Of a DNA stretch of 64,000 nt, positions 25,389 to 34,589 are shown piece by piece. The stretch comes from Sinorhizobium sp. B11. GTDB taxonomy: Bacteria > Pseudomonadota > Alphaproteobacteria > Rhizobiales > Rhizobiaceae. The notes below the pieces were generated by a model that saw nothing but the letters and a program-made list of their open reading frames with translations, did no database searches and was not told the DNA's origin. The stretch spans positions 2,356,001-2,420,000 of the forward strand of contig CP091034.1 in the NCBI GenBank assembly GCA_039725955.1, read 5' to 3'. A program made the position numbers and the translations under genes. Within the stretch, counting starts at the first letter, position 1, and each line of letters starts with the position of its first letter.

Positions 25389-26555
25389 ATGACCGCACGC
25401 CCGAAGACCTCATTCCTGTTCACCCTGATCGCCAGCGGAACCGTACTCGGTATCGCCGGCACCGATCTGGTGCTTCCGGCCGTTCCGAGCCTGCCGGGGC
25501 AGCTCGGCGGAAGCATCGAGATTGCCCAGCTCGTGCTGGCCGCCTATGCCTTCGGCACTCTGGTGGGGCTCATCACTTTTGGCGAGCTCGGCGCACGCTT
25601 CGATCCGCGCAAGCTGCTGATCTGGTCGCTTGCGCTCTTCGGCATCGCGTCGCTGGCCGCCGCGGAATCTCCCTCGATCGAATGGTTGATTGCCCTGCGC
25701 TTTGCCCAGGGGGCCTTCGGCTCCGGTCCCGCCGTCTTTGCGCCCGGTTTCATCCACGGCCTCTATCCGCATGACAAGGCCGCCGCCGCCATGGGGCGGC
25801 TCGGCTCGGTCGAGTCCTTGGCGCCGGCGCTGGCCCCGATTGCGGGTGCCTGGCTGCTGGAGTTCGGAGGCTGGGAGATTTCCTTCGTGCTTCTGGCGGC
25901 ATCCGCGGCGCTGATAGCGGCAGCCGTCTTCTGGCAGCGCGCCGCCTTCCCGCACCCGCAGCAGATGGAAGAGCATCACAGCTATCTCGCCATATTGAAG
26001 AATGGCGAATTCCTCCTCTATGCGGCAAGCCAGGCCCTGTCGCTCGGCGCGCTCCTGGTCTTCGTCTTCGGCCTGCCGGCTGTGCTGACCGGCCCGCTCG
26101 ACAGGGGAATCGGGGATTTCGTCATCCTGCAGGTCTGCGGCATAACCATGTTCATCCTGGCCGCGAATTCCTCCGCCTGGCTCGGCGCGAAATTCGGAAC
26201 GCTGAGAACGATCCGCATCGGCACGGCGATCATGCCCTGCGCCTTTCTCGCCATCCTCGCCTATGCTCTGACAGGCGCGTCCAGCCTTTTCGTTCTGGTC
26301 CCGCTTTGGGCCGCCTTGAATTTCGGCTTCGGCATCCGCGGGCCGATCGGTTTTCATCGGGCAATATCGGCTGCCCGCGGCGATCATTCGCGCGCAGCCG
26401 CAATCGTCATCGCCGCGATCCTCGGCATAGCAGCGCTCGGAACGACTGCCGTCGCTCCCTACATTTCCGTCGGCCTCTGGCCGCTGGCGATGGCCGGCGC
26501 GGCAATCTCGATGCTTGCGCTGCTTTCGCTGATCCCGCTCAAGGGCCACGATTGA
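25389..26555 (+). CDS. MFS transporter (DHA1-like)
   Basis: About 388 residues with 12 hydrophobic segments. Family stretches include GIAGTDLVLPAVPSLPGQLG in helix 1, a degenerate FGELGARFDPRKLLIWSL between helices 2 and 3, and RFAQGAFGSGPAVFAPGF in helix 4, close to the Bcr/CflA and sugar-efflux groups. It should be a proton-driven inner-membrane exporter. The ATG at 25389, with GAGAG close by, begins the first helix; an earlier ATG at 25329 gives an unlikely Arg-rich extension. It follows the broken esterase by ~170 bp. Substrate unknown. Confidence 0.87.
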   Translation: MTARPKTSFLFTLIASGTVLGIAGTDLVLPAVPSLPGQLGGSIEIAQLVLAAYAFGTLVGLITFGELGARFDPRKLLIWSLALFGIASLAAAESPSIEWLIALRFAQGAFGSGPAVFAPGFIHGLYPHDKAAAAMGRLGSVESLAPALAPIAGAWLLEFGGWEISFVLLAASAALIAAAVFWQRAAFPHPQQMEEHHSYLAILKNGEFLLYAASQALSLGALLVFVFGLPAVLTGPLDRGIGDFVILQVCGITMFILAANSSAWLGAKFGTLRTIRIGTAIMPCAFLAILAYALTGASSLFVLVPLWAALNFGFGIRGPIGFHRAISAARGDHSRAAAIVIAAILGIAALGTTAVAPYISVGLWPLAMAGAAISMLALLSLIPLKGHD

Positions 26556-26638
26556 AGGCCGCTTGCGAGTACATCGTGACGTCGTAAACTTTCGCCATGT
26601 CTCAGGTCATTCAATCATGACCGCCAGGAACAGCGCCG

Positions 26639-27373
26639 ATGGGATGGGAAGTGCTCGGAAAATGGGGAGAAGACGCCGTTCGCATCGAACCGCTTGCGGG
26701 TGGAGTTGCCAACGACGTGTGGAGGGTCCGCATCCGCGGCCAGATCGCGGTCGGCCGTCTCGGCTCCAGGAGTGACGCCGATCTCGCATGGGAAACCGCG
26801 CTGCTCCAACATCTCGACCGGGAAGGCATGGCCGTCCCGGTGCCGATCCCGACGACTGACGGCCGGCTGTTTGCCAATGGTCTGGTGGTGATGAAATACA
26901 TGGAAGGCGGACCTCCGGAGACGCATTCCGACTGGCGTCGCGTCGCCGACACGCTCCGCGAGCTGCACCGGTCGACGCAGGGCTGGCCGCAGCGTCCGGG
27001 CTGGCGGTCGTCGACCGATCTCCTGCATGCCGAAACCGGAACGAGGATCAACCTCTCCGCAATGCCGCCCGAGGCCGTCATCCGATGCCGGGCCGCATGG
27101 GCGCGCCTGGCCGGACGCCGGACTTGCGTCGTCCACGGCAACCCGAACAACCCTGGCAACATCCGCATGACCGGCGAACGGGTCGCCTTGATCGACTGGG
27201 ACGAGTCCCACGTCGACGTGTCCGACCTCGACCTGGTACTGCCCGGCAATGCCGCCGGTCTCGACGACGGCGCGCATGACATTGCCGCGCAGGCATCAGC
27301 CGCATGGGAGGCCGCCGTCTGCTGGCGGGACGAGTACGCAGTCAGTCGGCTTGCCGAGGTTCGCGCGATCTGA
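26639..27373 (+). CDS. APH-fold phosphotransferase family protein with HGN in place of HGD
   Basis: About 244 residues with the aminoglycoside phosphotransferase/choline-kinase fold: LAGGVANDVWRVR near the N-terminus, a VMKYMEGGPP hinge, the catalytic loop VVHGNPNNPGN and the metal-binding IDWDES. In active APH enzymes the loop is HGD; here the catalytic Asp is Asn. The protein may be inactive as a kinase, use a different base, or act as a binding protein. There is no adjacent resistance operon. The exact start is uncertain by a few codons. Function should not be read as antibiotic resistance. Confidence 0.8.
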   Translation: MGWEVLGKWGEDAVRIEPLAGGVANDVWRVRIRGQIAVGRLGSRSDADLAWETALLQHLDREGMAVPVPIPTTDGRLFANGLVVMKYMEGGPPETHSDWRRVADTLRELHRSTQGWPQRPGWRSSTDLLHAETGTRINLSAMPPEAVIRCRAAWARLAGRRTCVVHGNPNNPGNIRMTGERVALIDWDESHVDVSDLDLVLPGNAAGLDDGAHDIAAQASAAWEAAVCWRDEYAVSRLAEVRAI

Positions 27374-27508
27374 ACCGTTTCGGCAGATCGACAGGCGGAT
27401 AGCCTCACCGGCGCGGACCTGTTTCGGATAACGCTGTGTCCACGCCTCCGCCGATGGTTTAACCCACGCTCGCGTGCTATTGGGCATCAGCCGAGGGAGT
27501 TTCCGACA

Positions 27509-28135
27509 TTGCTTTCGCTTGAGACCGTCATCACGTTTGCCGCCGCAGCCACTGTCCTTTGCTGGGTACCCGGCCCCGATAATCTGTTCGTGCTGATGCA
27601 GTCGGCGATCTATGGCCGGGGTGTCGGACTGTCGGTGACGGCGGGCCTATGCGTCGGCCTCATCTTTCACACCGTCGCCGTGTCGCTCGGTGTCGCGGCA
27701 ATTTTCCAGACGTCGCAACTGGCCTTCGATGCACTGAAGTTCATCGGCGCCGGCTATCTTGTCTACCTCGCCTACAAGGCCTTCCGGGCCGTGCCGGATG
27801 AACTCGAAGCCGGGACCGCGAAAGCCAAGCCCATGTGGCAGATGATGGCGCGCGGCGTCGTCATGAATGTCACGAACCCGAAAGTCGCGATCTTCTTCCT
27901 GGCATTTCTGCCCCAGTTTACCTCCACCGCCAATGGCAGCATCGTTTTCCAGATGCTCCAGCTCGGCGGCATCTTCATCCTCTGCGCCTTTACCTCTTTC
28001 GCCGTCATCTCGCTGCTTGCGGGCTCGATCAGCGCCTGGCTGAAGCGCTCCGACAGAAGCCAGGTCATTCTCAATCGCGTTGCCGGCCTCGTCTTCGTCG
28101 GGCTCGCAGCAAAGCTCGCGACGGCTCATCGCTAG
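27509..28135 (+). CDS. LysE/RhtB-family exporter
   Basis: 208 residues with five to six hydrophobic helices and the LysE-family signature: the N-terminal helix ending WVPGPDNLFVLMQSA, a GLCVGLIFHTVAVSLG second segment and GVVMNVTNPKVAIFFLAFLPQF in the middle. These proteins export amino acids (lysine, threonine, homoserine) or related compounds across the inner membrane. The start codon is a TTG with AGGGAG nine bases ahead. ArgP-type regulators usually control such genes, but the argP-like gene here is 27 kb away, so no link is implied. Confidence 0.9.
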   Translation: MLSLETVITFAAAATVLCWVPGPDNLFVLMQSAIYGRGVGLSVTAGLCVGLIFHTVAVSLGVAAIFQTSQLAFDALKFIGAGYLVYLAYKAFRAVPDELEAGTAKAKPMWQMMARGVVMNVTNPKVAIFFLAFLPQFTSTANGSIVFQMLQLGGIFILCAFTSFAVISLLAGSISAWLKRSDRSQVILNRVAGLVFVGLAAKLATAHR

Positions 28136-28183
28136 GCGCTCCCCCGCATTCCTTTCACGTTCGCCACGCCGAACGCTTCCCCG

Positions 28184-28834
28184 TCAATAGAGCGACGTCC
28201 TGTAAGCCTCTTCGAGCGCGTCATCTATCTTGCGCATTTCGCCGTCATCGGCCGGAGCGCCGGACGTCTGGTCCAGGATGATCTTCGAGAGCGAGGGCAT
28301 CTCGTTGCGATCCTGGAAGTGCTCCGGATCCCACAGATGCGAGCGCCGGAATGCCTTGGCGCAATGCAGGAACACCTCGCCCACCCTGACCAGGATCGCA
28401 AGCTTCGGCACGCGTTCGCCGACGCCCATGTCCGCGAGTATATCAGGGTCGGTCACGAGCCTCGCCTCGCCGTTGACGCGAAGCGTGTCGTCAAATCCGG
28501 GGATGATGAAGAGCAGACCGACGCTCGGATTGGTGAGAATATTCGCCAGCGTATCCAGCCGATTGTTCCCCGGCCGGTCCGGGATCGCCAGCGTGTGCGG
28601 ATCGAGGATCTTCACGAAGCCGACCGGGTCGCCGCGCGGGCTGACATCGGCCTTGCCATCCCGGTTCTGGGTGCCGATACAGATGAACGGCGATCGCCGG
28701 ATGAATTCCTGGGCATGTTTGTCGAGCGCACCCATGCATTTCTGCGCCGCCAGCGCATGCGTCGGCTGAAACAGCTTCCGAAGCGCCTCCTCGTCCCCCA
28801 CGACAAACCTTGGATCGACACTGAATTCCGTCAT
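28184..28834 (-). CDS. Pyridoxamine 5'-phosphate oxidase-family FMN protein
   Basis: 216 residues. A split-barrel flavin-binding domain is visible: FICIGTQNRDGKADVSPRGDP, then ILDPHTLAIPDRPGNNRLDTLANILTNPSVGLLFIIPG and LRVNGEARLV. This is the pattern of the MSMEG_1061 (FMN-dependent, PPOX-class) group, which includes F420/FMN-dependent reductases and stress proteins, not true PdxH. The ATG at 28834 has GGGAGG eight bases upstream. It converges on the LysE gene and is divergent from the AhpD-like gene after a 260-bp gap. Substrate unknown. Confidence 0.87.
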   Translation of the reverse strand: MTEFSVDPRFVVGDEEALRKLFQPTHALAAQKCMGALDKHAQEFIRRSPFICIGTQNRDGKADVSPRGDPVGFVKILDPHTLAIPDRPGNNRLDTLANILTNPSVGLLFIIPGFDDTLRVNGEARLVTDPDILADMGVGERVPKLAILVRVGEVFLHCAKAFRRSHLWDPEHFQDRNEMPSLSKIILDQTSGAPADDGEMRKIDDALEEAYRTSLY

Positions 28835-29095
28835 CGCATCTGCCTCCCACAGCATCCTCTTGTCGGACGATCGCTCACCCTTGACTATGACGTACGTACC
28901 TCAAACATAGGGTATTCGTCAAGGCGCACGATCCTGCCGGCCGGCCTCGGCGTCGGGACCGGCAAGGTTTGAATGCAGCTTGCGGGCGGCTATTACCTCC
29001 CTGTTAATTGCTGCCATACCGGGTTTTTCAGATGTTCGGGTCAGGTGCGGCCACGGGAGCCGCGATCCTCAACCTGACATCTGAAAGGTCATGCA

Positions 29096-29647
29096 ATGAC
29101 TCGTTTTCCGATCCATAGCCTCGAAACGGCGCCTGCCGCATCGCAAGCCGCCCTGCGCGGCCTAGAGGATGCATTCGGCTTCATCCCAAATGTCGCGGGC
29201 GCCATGTCGACATCGCCCGTTCTCATCAACTGCCTGGCAGCGCTTTTCCAGAATGTGCATGGCGGCGGCTTCACCGAGCCGCAGATCCAGGTGCTGCTGC
29301 TGACCAACGCCGTCACCAATGCCTGCGAATGGGCTGTCGGCTTTCATTCGTTCCTGGCAATCGAGAACGGCATTGCGGCCAGCGATGTCGACGCCATCAG
29401 AAACGGCGGATTGCCGGCTGAGCCGAAGTCGGCAGCGCTTTCAAACCTTGCCCGCACCTTGATCGAGACCCGCGGACGATTGACCGAGGCGGACGTGGGC
29501 GCGTTTCTTCAGGCCGGCTTCGACGAGAGCAGGCTGCTCGAGGTGATCGCAGTCATCGCCGCTTCTGCCATCACCAACTATGCCGGCAGCGTCACCCGCC
29601 CTGCCCTGGAGCCGCCCTTTGATGCCTACGCCTGGATAAAGCCCTGA
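29096..29647 (+). CDS. Carboxymuconolactone decarboxylase/AhpD-family protein
   Basis: 183 residues. The AhpD fold is recognised from the all-helical pattern and the central segment QVLLLTNAVTNACEWAVGFHSFLAIENGI. In AhpD-type peroxidases the active site reads CxxC...H; here only one Cys (ACEWAVGFH) is present, so a thiol-disulfide relay is incomplete. It could be a peroxidase-like or decarboxylase-like protein with altered chemistry. AAAGG precedes the ATG by seven bases. The XRE regulator starting 58 bp downstream may be in the same transcript. Confidence 0.85.
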   Translation: MTRFPIHSLETAPAASQAALRGLEDAFGFIPNVAGAMSTSPVLINCLAALFQNVHGGGFTEPQIQVLLLTNAVTNACEWAVGFHSFLAIENGIAASDVDAIRNGGLPAEPKSAALSNLARTLIETRGRLTEADVGAFLQAGFDESRLLEVIAVIAASAITNYAGSVTRPALEPPFDAYAWIKP

Positions 29648-29705
29648 TATAGAATGGGCTCGGCCGCCCCGGCGGCCGGCCTTCCGTCAGGATCGATCGC
29701 ACGCC

Positions 29706-30575
29706 ATGACCACAGCTTCCAACGCCTCACGGCCTTTCCATCCCACGTCAGCAGGCATGCTGCTGCGCCAGTGGCGGGAAATCCGCGGCAAACCACAGCT
29801 GGAACTCGCTCTCGATACCGGCATCTCGCAAAAGCATGTGAGCTTCGTCGAAACCGGACGATCGACGCCGAGCCGGCAGATGATCATCGATCTTGCCGAC
29901 GCTTTGCAGATACCCTTACGCGAGCGCAATGCCATCTTCCTTGCCGCGGGATACGCGCCGGTTTACCGCGACGATCCGCTCGACGCCGCCTCGATGCAGG
30001 GCATCCATCGCGCGGTCAGGCGAATGTTGCAGCAGCACGAGCCATTTCCGGCAATCGCCATGGATCGCTATTGGAACGTGATCGAGACGAACGTATCGGC
30101 CCCTGCCTTCTTCAACCGGTTCATCGATCTTTCGCGGCACCCCCGGCCGCGCAATCTCCTGCACCTGATGTTCGATCCCAAGGGCATGCGGCCCTTCCTG
30201 TTGCACTGGGAGGAAACAGCCCGCAGTCTTCTGGGGCGGGTCAGAAGGGAAGCGATCGGCCATGTCCCCGACGAACGCACACAGACGCTTATCGCCGAAC
30301 TGATCGCCTATCCCGATGTCCCGCAGGACCCGCATTCCGGACCCGCCCCGGATGCCCTGCCGATGATCCCGCTCAGGTTCCGGGCCGGACGCCATACGCT
30401 CAACCTCTTCTCGATGATATCAACGGTCGGAACCCCGCAGACGGTAACCGCCGAGGAAATACGCATCGAAACGATGTTTCCGGCCGATGACCAGACCGAA
30501 AGCGTCTATCCGGACGTCATGAGCGGAAATGACCTTGCCGGCCAAGGTCGCCCTCGAGGACCGGCAGTGTCCTGA
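29706..30575 (+). CDS. XRE-family regulator with MmyB-like ligand domain
   Basis: About 289 residues. An N-terminal Cro/C1 helix-turn-helix (LLRQWREIRGKPQLELALDTGISQKHVSFVETGRSTPS) is joined to a C-terminal MmyB-like domain (AIAMDRYWNVIETN, a PAS-like fold that binds lipophilic ligands in the family). The last ~25 residues, Gln- and Gly-rich, are less conserved. These regulators are common next to short-chain dehydrogenases and AhpD-like genes, as here. It converges with the LysR gene downstream. Target and ligand unknown. Confidence 0.9.
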   Translation: MTTASNASRPFHPTSAGMLLRQWREIRGKPQLELALDTGISQKHVSFVETGRSTPSRQMIIDLADALQIPLRERNAIFLAAGYAPVYRDDPLDAASMQGIHRAVRRMLQQHEPFPAIAMDRYWNVIETNVSAPAFFNRFIDLSRHPRPRNLLHLMFDPKGMRPFLLHWEETARSLLGRVRREAIGHVPDERTQTLIAELIAYPDVPQDPHSGPAPDALPMIPLRFRAGRHTLNLFSMISTVGTPQTVTAEEIRIETMFPADDQTESVYPDVMSGNDLAGQGRPRGPAVS

Positions 30576-30689
30576 CCGCATACACTGCTGCCGCAGATCG
30601 CCGGATCGGGGTCACCACAACAGCGCGATGGAAGAGAGCGCGATGACGGAACCGGAAAGCACCATCCGGATGGGAGATTGGCAGCGCGC

Positions 30690-31580
30690 CTACGATTGCC
30701 GCAGGGCCTCGATGATGATCCTGAAGGCGGGCGAATTCTGCCGTCGGCTGGGGTAATAGATGTAGTAGCCCGGGAAGAATGGCGACCAATCGTCGAGAAG
30801 CCGGACGAGACGTCCTGCCGCGATATCCTCCGCGACCAGATTTTCCGGAACATAGGCGATCCCGTATCCGCCGACCGCAGCGTCGATCATCGCGTAGGAC
30901 GTATTGAAGATCAGTTGTCCTTCCACGCGGACGCGGAGTTCGCGGCCGTCCTTCTCGAATTCCCATGCATATAACCCTCCCGATCGCGCCTGCCGGTGGT
31001 TGATGCAGTCATGCCCGACGAGGTCCGGGGGCGTCTCCGGCGCAGGGTGCATCGCCAGATATTCGGGGGACGCCACGGCGACGAGGCGCCAGTCGGGTCC
31101 GATCCGGACGGCGATCATGTCCTTGTCTAGGCTCTCGCCGAGACGGACGCCCGCATCGAACTTCTCTTCCACGATATTGCGGAAGCCGTTGTCGCTGTTC
31201 AGCTCCACCGTGATATCAGGATACTCGCTCAGCAGGGGACGCAGTTTCGGCCAGACCACGCTCTCCAATGCGTGATCCGACAGGGTGATCCGGACCGTAC
31301 CGGACGGCTTGTCCCTGATCTCCATCAGCTCGTCGATCTCGGACTCCAGTTCCTCGATGCGGGGCGCCAGCGAACGGATGAGCCTTTCGCCCGCCTCCGT
31401 CGGCGAGACGCTCCGTGTGGTGCGCGTCAGAAGCCGCAGCCCCATTCGCGCCTCGAGCTTCTTGATCGTGTGGCTGATCGTCGATTGTGACGTCCCGAGC
31501 TTCGCCGCCGCCTTCGTGAAGCTCCGCTCTTCGGCGACAGCCAGAAACCACAGCATGTCGTTCAGGTCTTCCCGTTTCAT
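30690..31580 (-). CDS. LysR-family transcriptional regulator, paralog of the 3009 gene
   Basis: 296 residues, the same length as the LysR at 3009-3899 and clearly homologous along its length: RSFTKAAAKLGTSQSTISHTIKKLEARMGLRLLTRTTRSVSPT in the HTH, YAWEFEKDGRELRVRVEGQ in the middle and YPSRRQNSPAFRI at the end. The ATG at 31580 has GAGGC seven bases ahead; a TTG two codons earlier is an alternative. It is divergent from an MFS exporter gene with a 101-bp gap, and a Tat hydrolase lies downstream of the exporter, as in the other module. Confidence 0.92.
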   Translation of the reverse strand: MKREDLNDMLWFLAVAEERSFTKAAAKLGTSQSTISHTIKKLEARMGLRLLTRTTRSVSPTEAGERLIRSLAPRIEELESEIDELMEIRDKPSGTVRITLSDHALESVVWPKLRPLLSEYPDITVELNSDNGFRNIVEEKFDAGVRLGESLDKDMIAVRIGPDWRLVAVASPEYLAMHPAPETPPDLVGHDCINHRQARSGGLYAWEFEKDGRELRVRVEGQLIFNTSYAMIDAAVGGYGIAYVPENLVAEDIAAGRLVRLLDDWSPFFPGYYIYYPSRRQNSPAFRIIIEALRQS

Positions 31581-31681
31581 TCGCAACGCCTCATACGCTC
31601 ATCCATTCATGTCAGAAATCGATAAGTCCAAGCGGATTGCAATAGCTAATCTTCGTAGTCGGCCGGGATTATGTTTCTGTC

Positions 31682-32893
31682 ATGGATCAGAAACCTCTCA
31701 CTCAACCCGATGCCCGCACCTACCCTCTCCCGGCTCCCGCCGCGTGGGGCGCGGTGCTGGCGATGGCTCTCTGCGTGGCCGTGCTCATCGCATCGGAGTT
31801 CATGCCGGTCAGCCTTCTGTCGCCAATCGCAAGCGATCTCGGCGTCTCGGAAGGGCGTACGGGCCAGGCGATCTCGATCTCCGGCATCTTTGCGGTCCTG
31901 ACCAGCCTTTTCGTCTCGAACGTGACCCGCAACATCGACCGCCGTCTCGTCCTGACATCCTTCTCGCTGATGCTCGTCATCTCCGGCACCATCGTCACCT
32001 TCGCGCCCGATTACCTCGTGCTCATGGCTGGGCGCGCCATGCTGGGTGTCGCCATCGGCGGTTTCTGGTCGATGTCTACAGCCATTGTCATGCGCCTCGT
32101 CCCGACGAATTCGGTCCCCAGGGGCCTGGCGATGCTGAACGCCGGGAACGCCATTGCCGCGACCGTCGCCGCTCCGCTCGGAAGCATGCTGGGAAGCTAC
32201 ATCGGCTGGCGCGGGGCCTTTTTCGCGGTCGTCCCCTTGGCGCTGATTTCCCTGGTGTGGCAGTGGGTCAGCCTTCCTTCGCTGCCGCCAGGCATGCGCG
32301 CAAAGGGATCGACGAACGCATTTCGGCTCCTGCTCCGTCCGCAGGTCGCGATCGGCATGACGTCCATTCTGTTCCTGTTTGCGGGGCAGTTCGCGCTGTT
32401 CACCTACCTTCGTCCTTTCCTGGAAACGGTGACATCAGTCTCGATTTCCACATTGTCCCTTCTGCTTCTGCTGATGGGGCTTGCCGGGGTCGCGGGAACC
32501 TATTGGATCAGCCGTCTTCTCCAGACCCGGCTGTTCAGCATCCTCGGCGCCATCCCGCTGATCATGGCCGGGATTGCGGTAGGCTTGATCCTCTTCGGCT
32601 CCTCGCCGACAGCCACCGCCCTCCTTCTCGTCGGCTGGGGCCTGTTCGGGACAGCAGCACCCGTCGGATGGGGCACCTGGCTATCCCGGACGATGGCCGA
32701 CGATGCCGAGGCGGGTGGCGGTCTGCAGGTTGCGGTCATCCAGCTCGCAATCACTGCCGGGGCATCGCTGGGAGGCCTGCTTTTCGACAATACCGGCTGG
32801 TGGACGACGTTCCTGTTCGCCGCCATCCTGCTGGCGGGCTCGTCCTTGCTCGCCCTGGCTGCATGGCATTCGACGCTGAGGGCCGCTCGATGA
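31682..32893 (+). CDS. MFS exporter (DHA1, AraJ/sugar-efflux-like)
   Basis: 403 residues with 12 hydrophobic segments. Typical stretches are IASEFMPVSLLSPIASDLGVSEGRTGQAISISG in helices 1-2, VTRNIDRRLVLTSFSLM in the first loop and LMAGRAMLGVAIGGFWSMSTA in helix 4, close to AraJ and NepI. It probably exports purine-like compounds, sugars or drugs using the proton gradient. Its stop overlaps the start of the cyclophilin-like gene (ATGA), so the two are translationally coupled, and the Tat hydrolase follows. It is divergent from a LysR gene. Confidence 0.9.
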   Translation: MDQKPLTQPDARTYPLPAPAAWGAVLAMALCVAVLIASEFMPVSLLSPIASDLGVSEGRTGQAISISGIFAVLTSLFVSNVTRNIDRRLVLTSFSLMLVISGTIVTFAPDYLVLMAGRAMLGVAIGGFWSMSTAIVMRLVPTNSVPRGLAMLNAGNAIAATVAAPLGSMLGSYIGWRGAFFAVVPLALISLVWQWVSLPSLPPGMRAKGSTNAFRLLLRPQVAIGMTSILFLFAGQFALFTYLRPFLETVTSVSISTLSLLLLLMGLAGVAGTYWISRLLQTRLFSILGAIPLIMAGIAVGLILFGSSPTATALLLVGWGLFGTAAPVGWGTWLSRTMADDAEAGGGLQVAVIQLAITAGASLGGLLFDNTGWWTTFLFAAILLAGSSLLALAAWHSTLRAAR

Positions 32894-33333
32894 TCGGTCG
32901 CCGCCATTTCATCGGCGCGGCGCTGGCCACCGCCTGCCTGCCGTCATTGTCCTCGGCGCAATCACCAAGACAGGAGCCATCCGCGATGAAGTTCAGGATT
33001 ACCTTCGACGGGCACGCCATGACGGCAACGCTCGACGACATTCCCCCGGCGCGGGAACTCGCCGGAATGCTGCCTCTCGACCTCACGATCGGCGACTATT
33101 CGACCAACGAGAAAATCGCCTACCTGCCGCGCAAGCTGACGCAACTGCGTGACGAACCCTTCGGCAACGAACGCCCCGGTGACATCGCCTACTACGCGCC
33201 CTGGGGCAACCTCGTCTTCTACTATGCCAGCTATCGCTTTTCGAAAGGCCTGATCCGCCTCGGCCGCTTCGATGACGATATCAAGCCGCTCCTCACACGC
33301 GGCGATTACCCGCTCCGCATCGATCCCGCCTGA
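32890..33333 (+). CDS. Cyclophilin-like fold protein with export signal
   Basis: 147 residues. The N-terminus MIGRRHFIGAALATACLPSLSSAQ is a signal peptide, possibly Tat (RRHFI). The mature part is a cyclophilin-like barrel: MKFRITFDGHAMTATLDDIPPARELAGMLPLDLTIGDY, followed by PGDIAYYAPWGNLVFYYASYRFSKGLIRLGRF. This matches the small bacterial cyclophil-like family often found beside alpha/beta hydrolases and flavodoxin-type genes; no enzyme activity is established. The start overlaps the exporter stop by four bases. The protein would act in the periplasm, alongside the Tat hydrolase that follows 57 bp later. Confidence 0.85.
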   Translation: MIGRRHFIGAALATACLPSLSSAQSPRQEPSAMKFRITFDGHAMTATLDDIPPARELAGMLPLDLTIGDYSTNEKIAYLPRKLTQLRDEPFGNERPGDIAYYAPWGNLVFYYASYRFSKGLIRLGRFDDDIKPLLTRGDYPLRIDPA

Positions 33334-33390
33334 ACGATGCGTCCACCCGCCGCGCGCGGCGATATGCAAATCCCCACAAGGAGACCGCAG

Positions 33391-34491
33391 ATGACCGAAA
33401 CCAAAGACCCCTCTTCCGCCACCGCCGCCGTTGACCGGCGCCAGCTGCTGAAAATGACCGGAGCCGGCGTCGTCGCGCTCGGGGCAGCTTCCATCTTCGA
33501 CATCACCAATGCAAGGGCTCAGGACATGTCCAACGGCGCAGCCAATTTCTATACCAGCGACAAGGTCACGCTTCAGAAGGTGACCTATAAATCGCTCTAC
33601 CAGATGAATGTCGCGGGCAATCTGTTCCTGCCCAGCGACCTCGACCGCGCCGCGAAGCACCCGGCAATCATTGTCGGCCATCCAATGGGCGCGGTGAAGG
33701 AGCAGAGCGCCAATCTCTATGCCACCAGGATGGCGGAACAAGGTTTCGTCGCCATGTCCATCGACCTGCCCTTCTGGGGTGAAAGCGAGGGCCAGTCGCG
33801 AAACCTCGTTTCTCCCGATATCTATGCCGAAGCCTTCAGCGCCGGCGTCGATTTCCTCGGCAGCCAGGCCTATGTCGATCGTCAGCGCATCGGCGGCATC
33901 GGTATCTGCGGCAGCGGCAGCTTCATCATCAGCGCCGCCAAGATCGACCCGCGCATCCGGGCGGTCGCAACCGTCAGCATGTACGATATGGGCGCGGCCT
34001 TCCGCGACGCCTTGAACAAGTCGCAGAGTGTGGAGCAGCGCAAGCAGCTGATCGCCACGGCGGCCGAACAGCGCTGGTCGGAATTCGATGGCGGCGCAAT
34101 CCGGTATGTCGGCGGCACGACCCTGGAATTGACGGCTGAGACCGACCCGGTGCAGCGCGAATTCTATGATTTCTACCGCACCCCGCGCGGCGAATTCACC
34201 CCCGCCGGCGCGACAAGGGAAACGACCACCAAGCCGACGCTGACCAGCGTCGTCAAATTCGCGAACTTCTACCCGTTCAACGATATCGAGACGATCTCCC
34301 CGCGCCCGATGCTCTTCATCTCCGGCGACCAGGCGCATTCGAGGGAATTCAGTGAAGACGCCTACAGGCGCGCCTCCGAGCCGAAGGAGCTCGTTTGGGT
34401 CAAGGGTGCCGGCCATGTCGACCTCTATGACCGCGTGGACCTGATCCCGTTCGACAAGCTGGCCGGCTTCTTCGACTTGCACCTCGCCTGA
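33391..34491 (+). CDS. Alpha/beta hydrolase with Tat signal, paralog of the 1611 gene
   Basis: 366 residues. A twin-arginine signal (DRRQLLK at 15-21, then a hydrophobic stretch ending NARAQ) is followed by an alpha/beta hydrolase body: HPMGAVKEQSANLYA, AMSIDLPFWGESEG, the elbow GICGSGSF and the C-terminal GAGHVDLYDRVDLIPFDKL. The whole reads as a paralog of the hydrolase at 1611-2699, with the same order of motifs. AAGGAG is eight bases before the ATG at 33391. It is the last gene of a likely operon with the exporter and cyclophilin-like genes. Substrate unknown. Confidence 0.87.
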   Translation: MTETKDPSSATAAVDRRQLLKMTGAGVVALGAASIFDITNARAQDMSNGAANFYTSDKVTLQKVTYKSLYQMNVAGNLFLPSDLDRAAKHPAIIVGHPMGAVKEQSANLYATRMAEQGFVAMSIDLPFWGESEGQSRNLVSPDIYAEAFSAGVDFLGSQAYVDRQRIGGIGICGSGSFIISAAKIDPRIRAVATVSMYDMGAAFRDALNKSQSVEQRKQLIATAAEQRWSEFDGGAIRYVGGTTLELTAETDPVQREFYDFYRTPRGEFTPAGATRETTTKPTLTSVVKFANFYPFNDIETISPRPMLFISGDQAHSREFSEDAYRRASEPKELVWVKGAGHVDLYDRVDLIPFDKLAGFFDLHLA

Positions 34492-34589
34492 TCCCTCCGC
34501 CAGTCGTGGTTTTGAACGCACGGAGAGCCCTTCCATCAGGGGCTCTTCAGTTCCCGCATGCCCGACCGTTACGCAACGAGGGATCGTCA

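Noticed and set aside
26639..27373. Call as an aminoglycoside-resistance gene
   Set aside because: The fold matches, but the catalytic Asp is Asn and there is no resistance context.
31285..33333. A 682-aa open frame on the plus strand
   Set aside because: Most of it is antisense to the LysR gene or out of frame with the MFS exporter, and reads as His/Arg/Pro-rich text. Only its last part, from 32890, is a real gene (cyclophilin-like).
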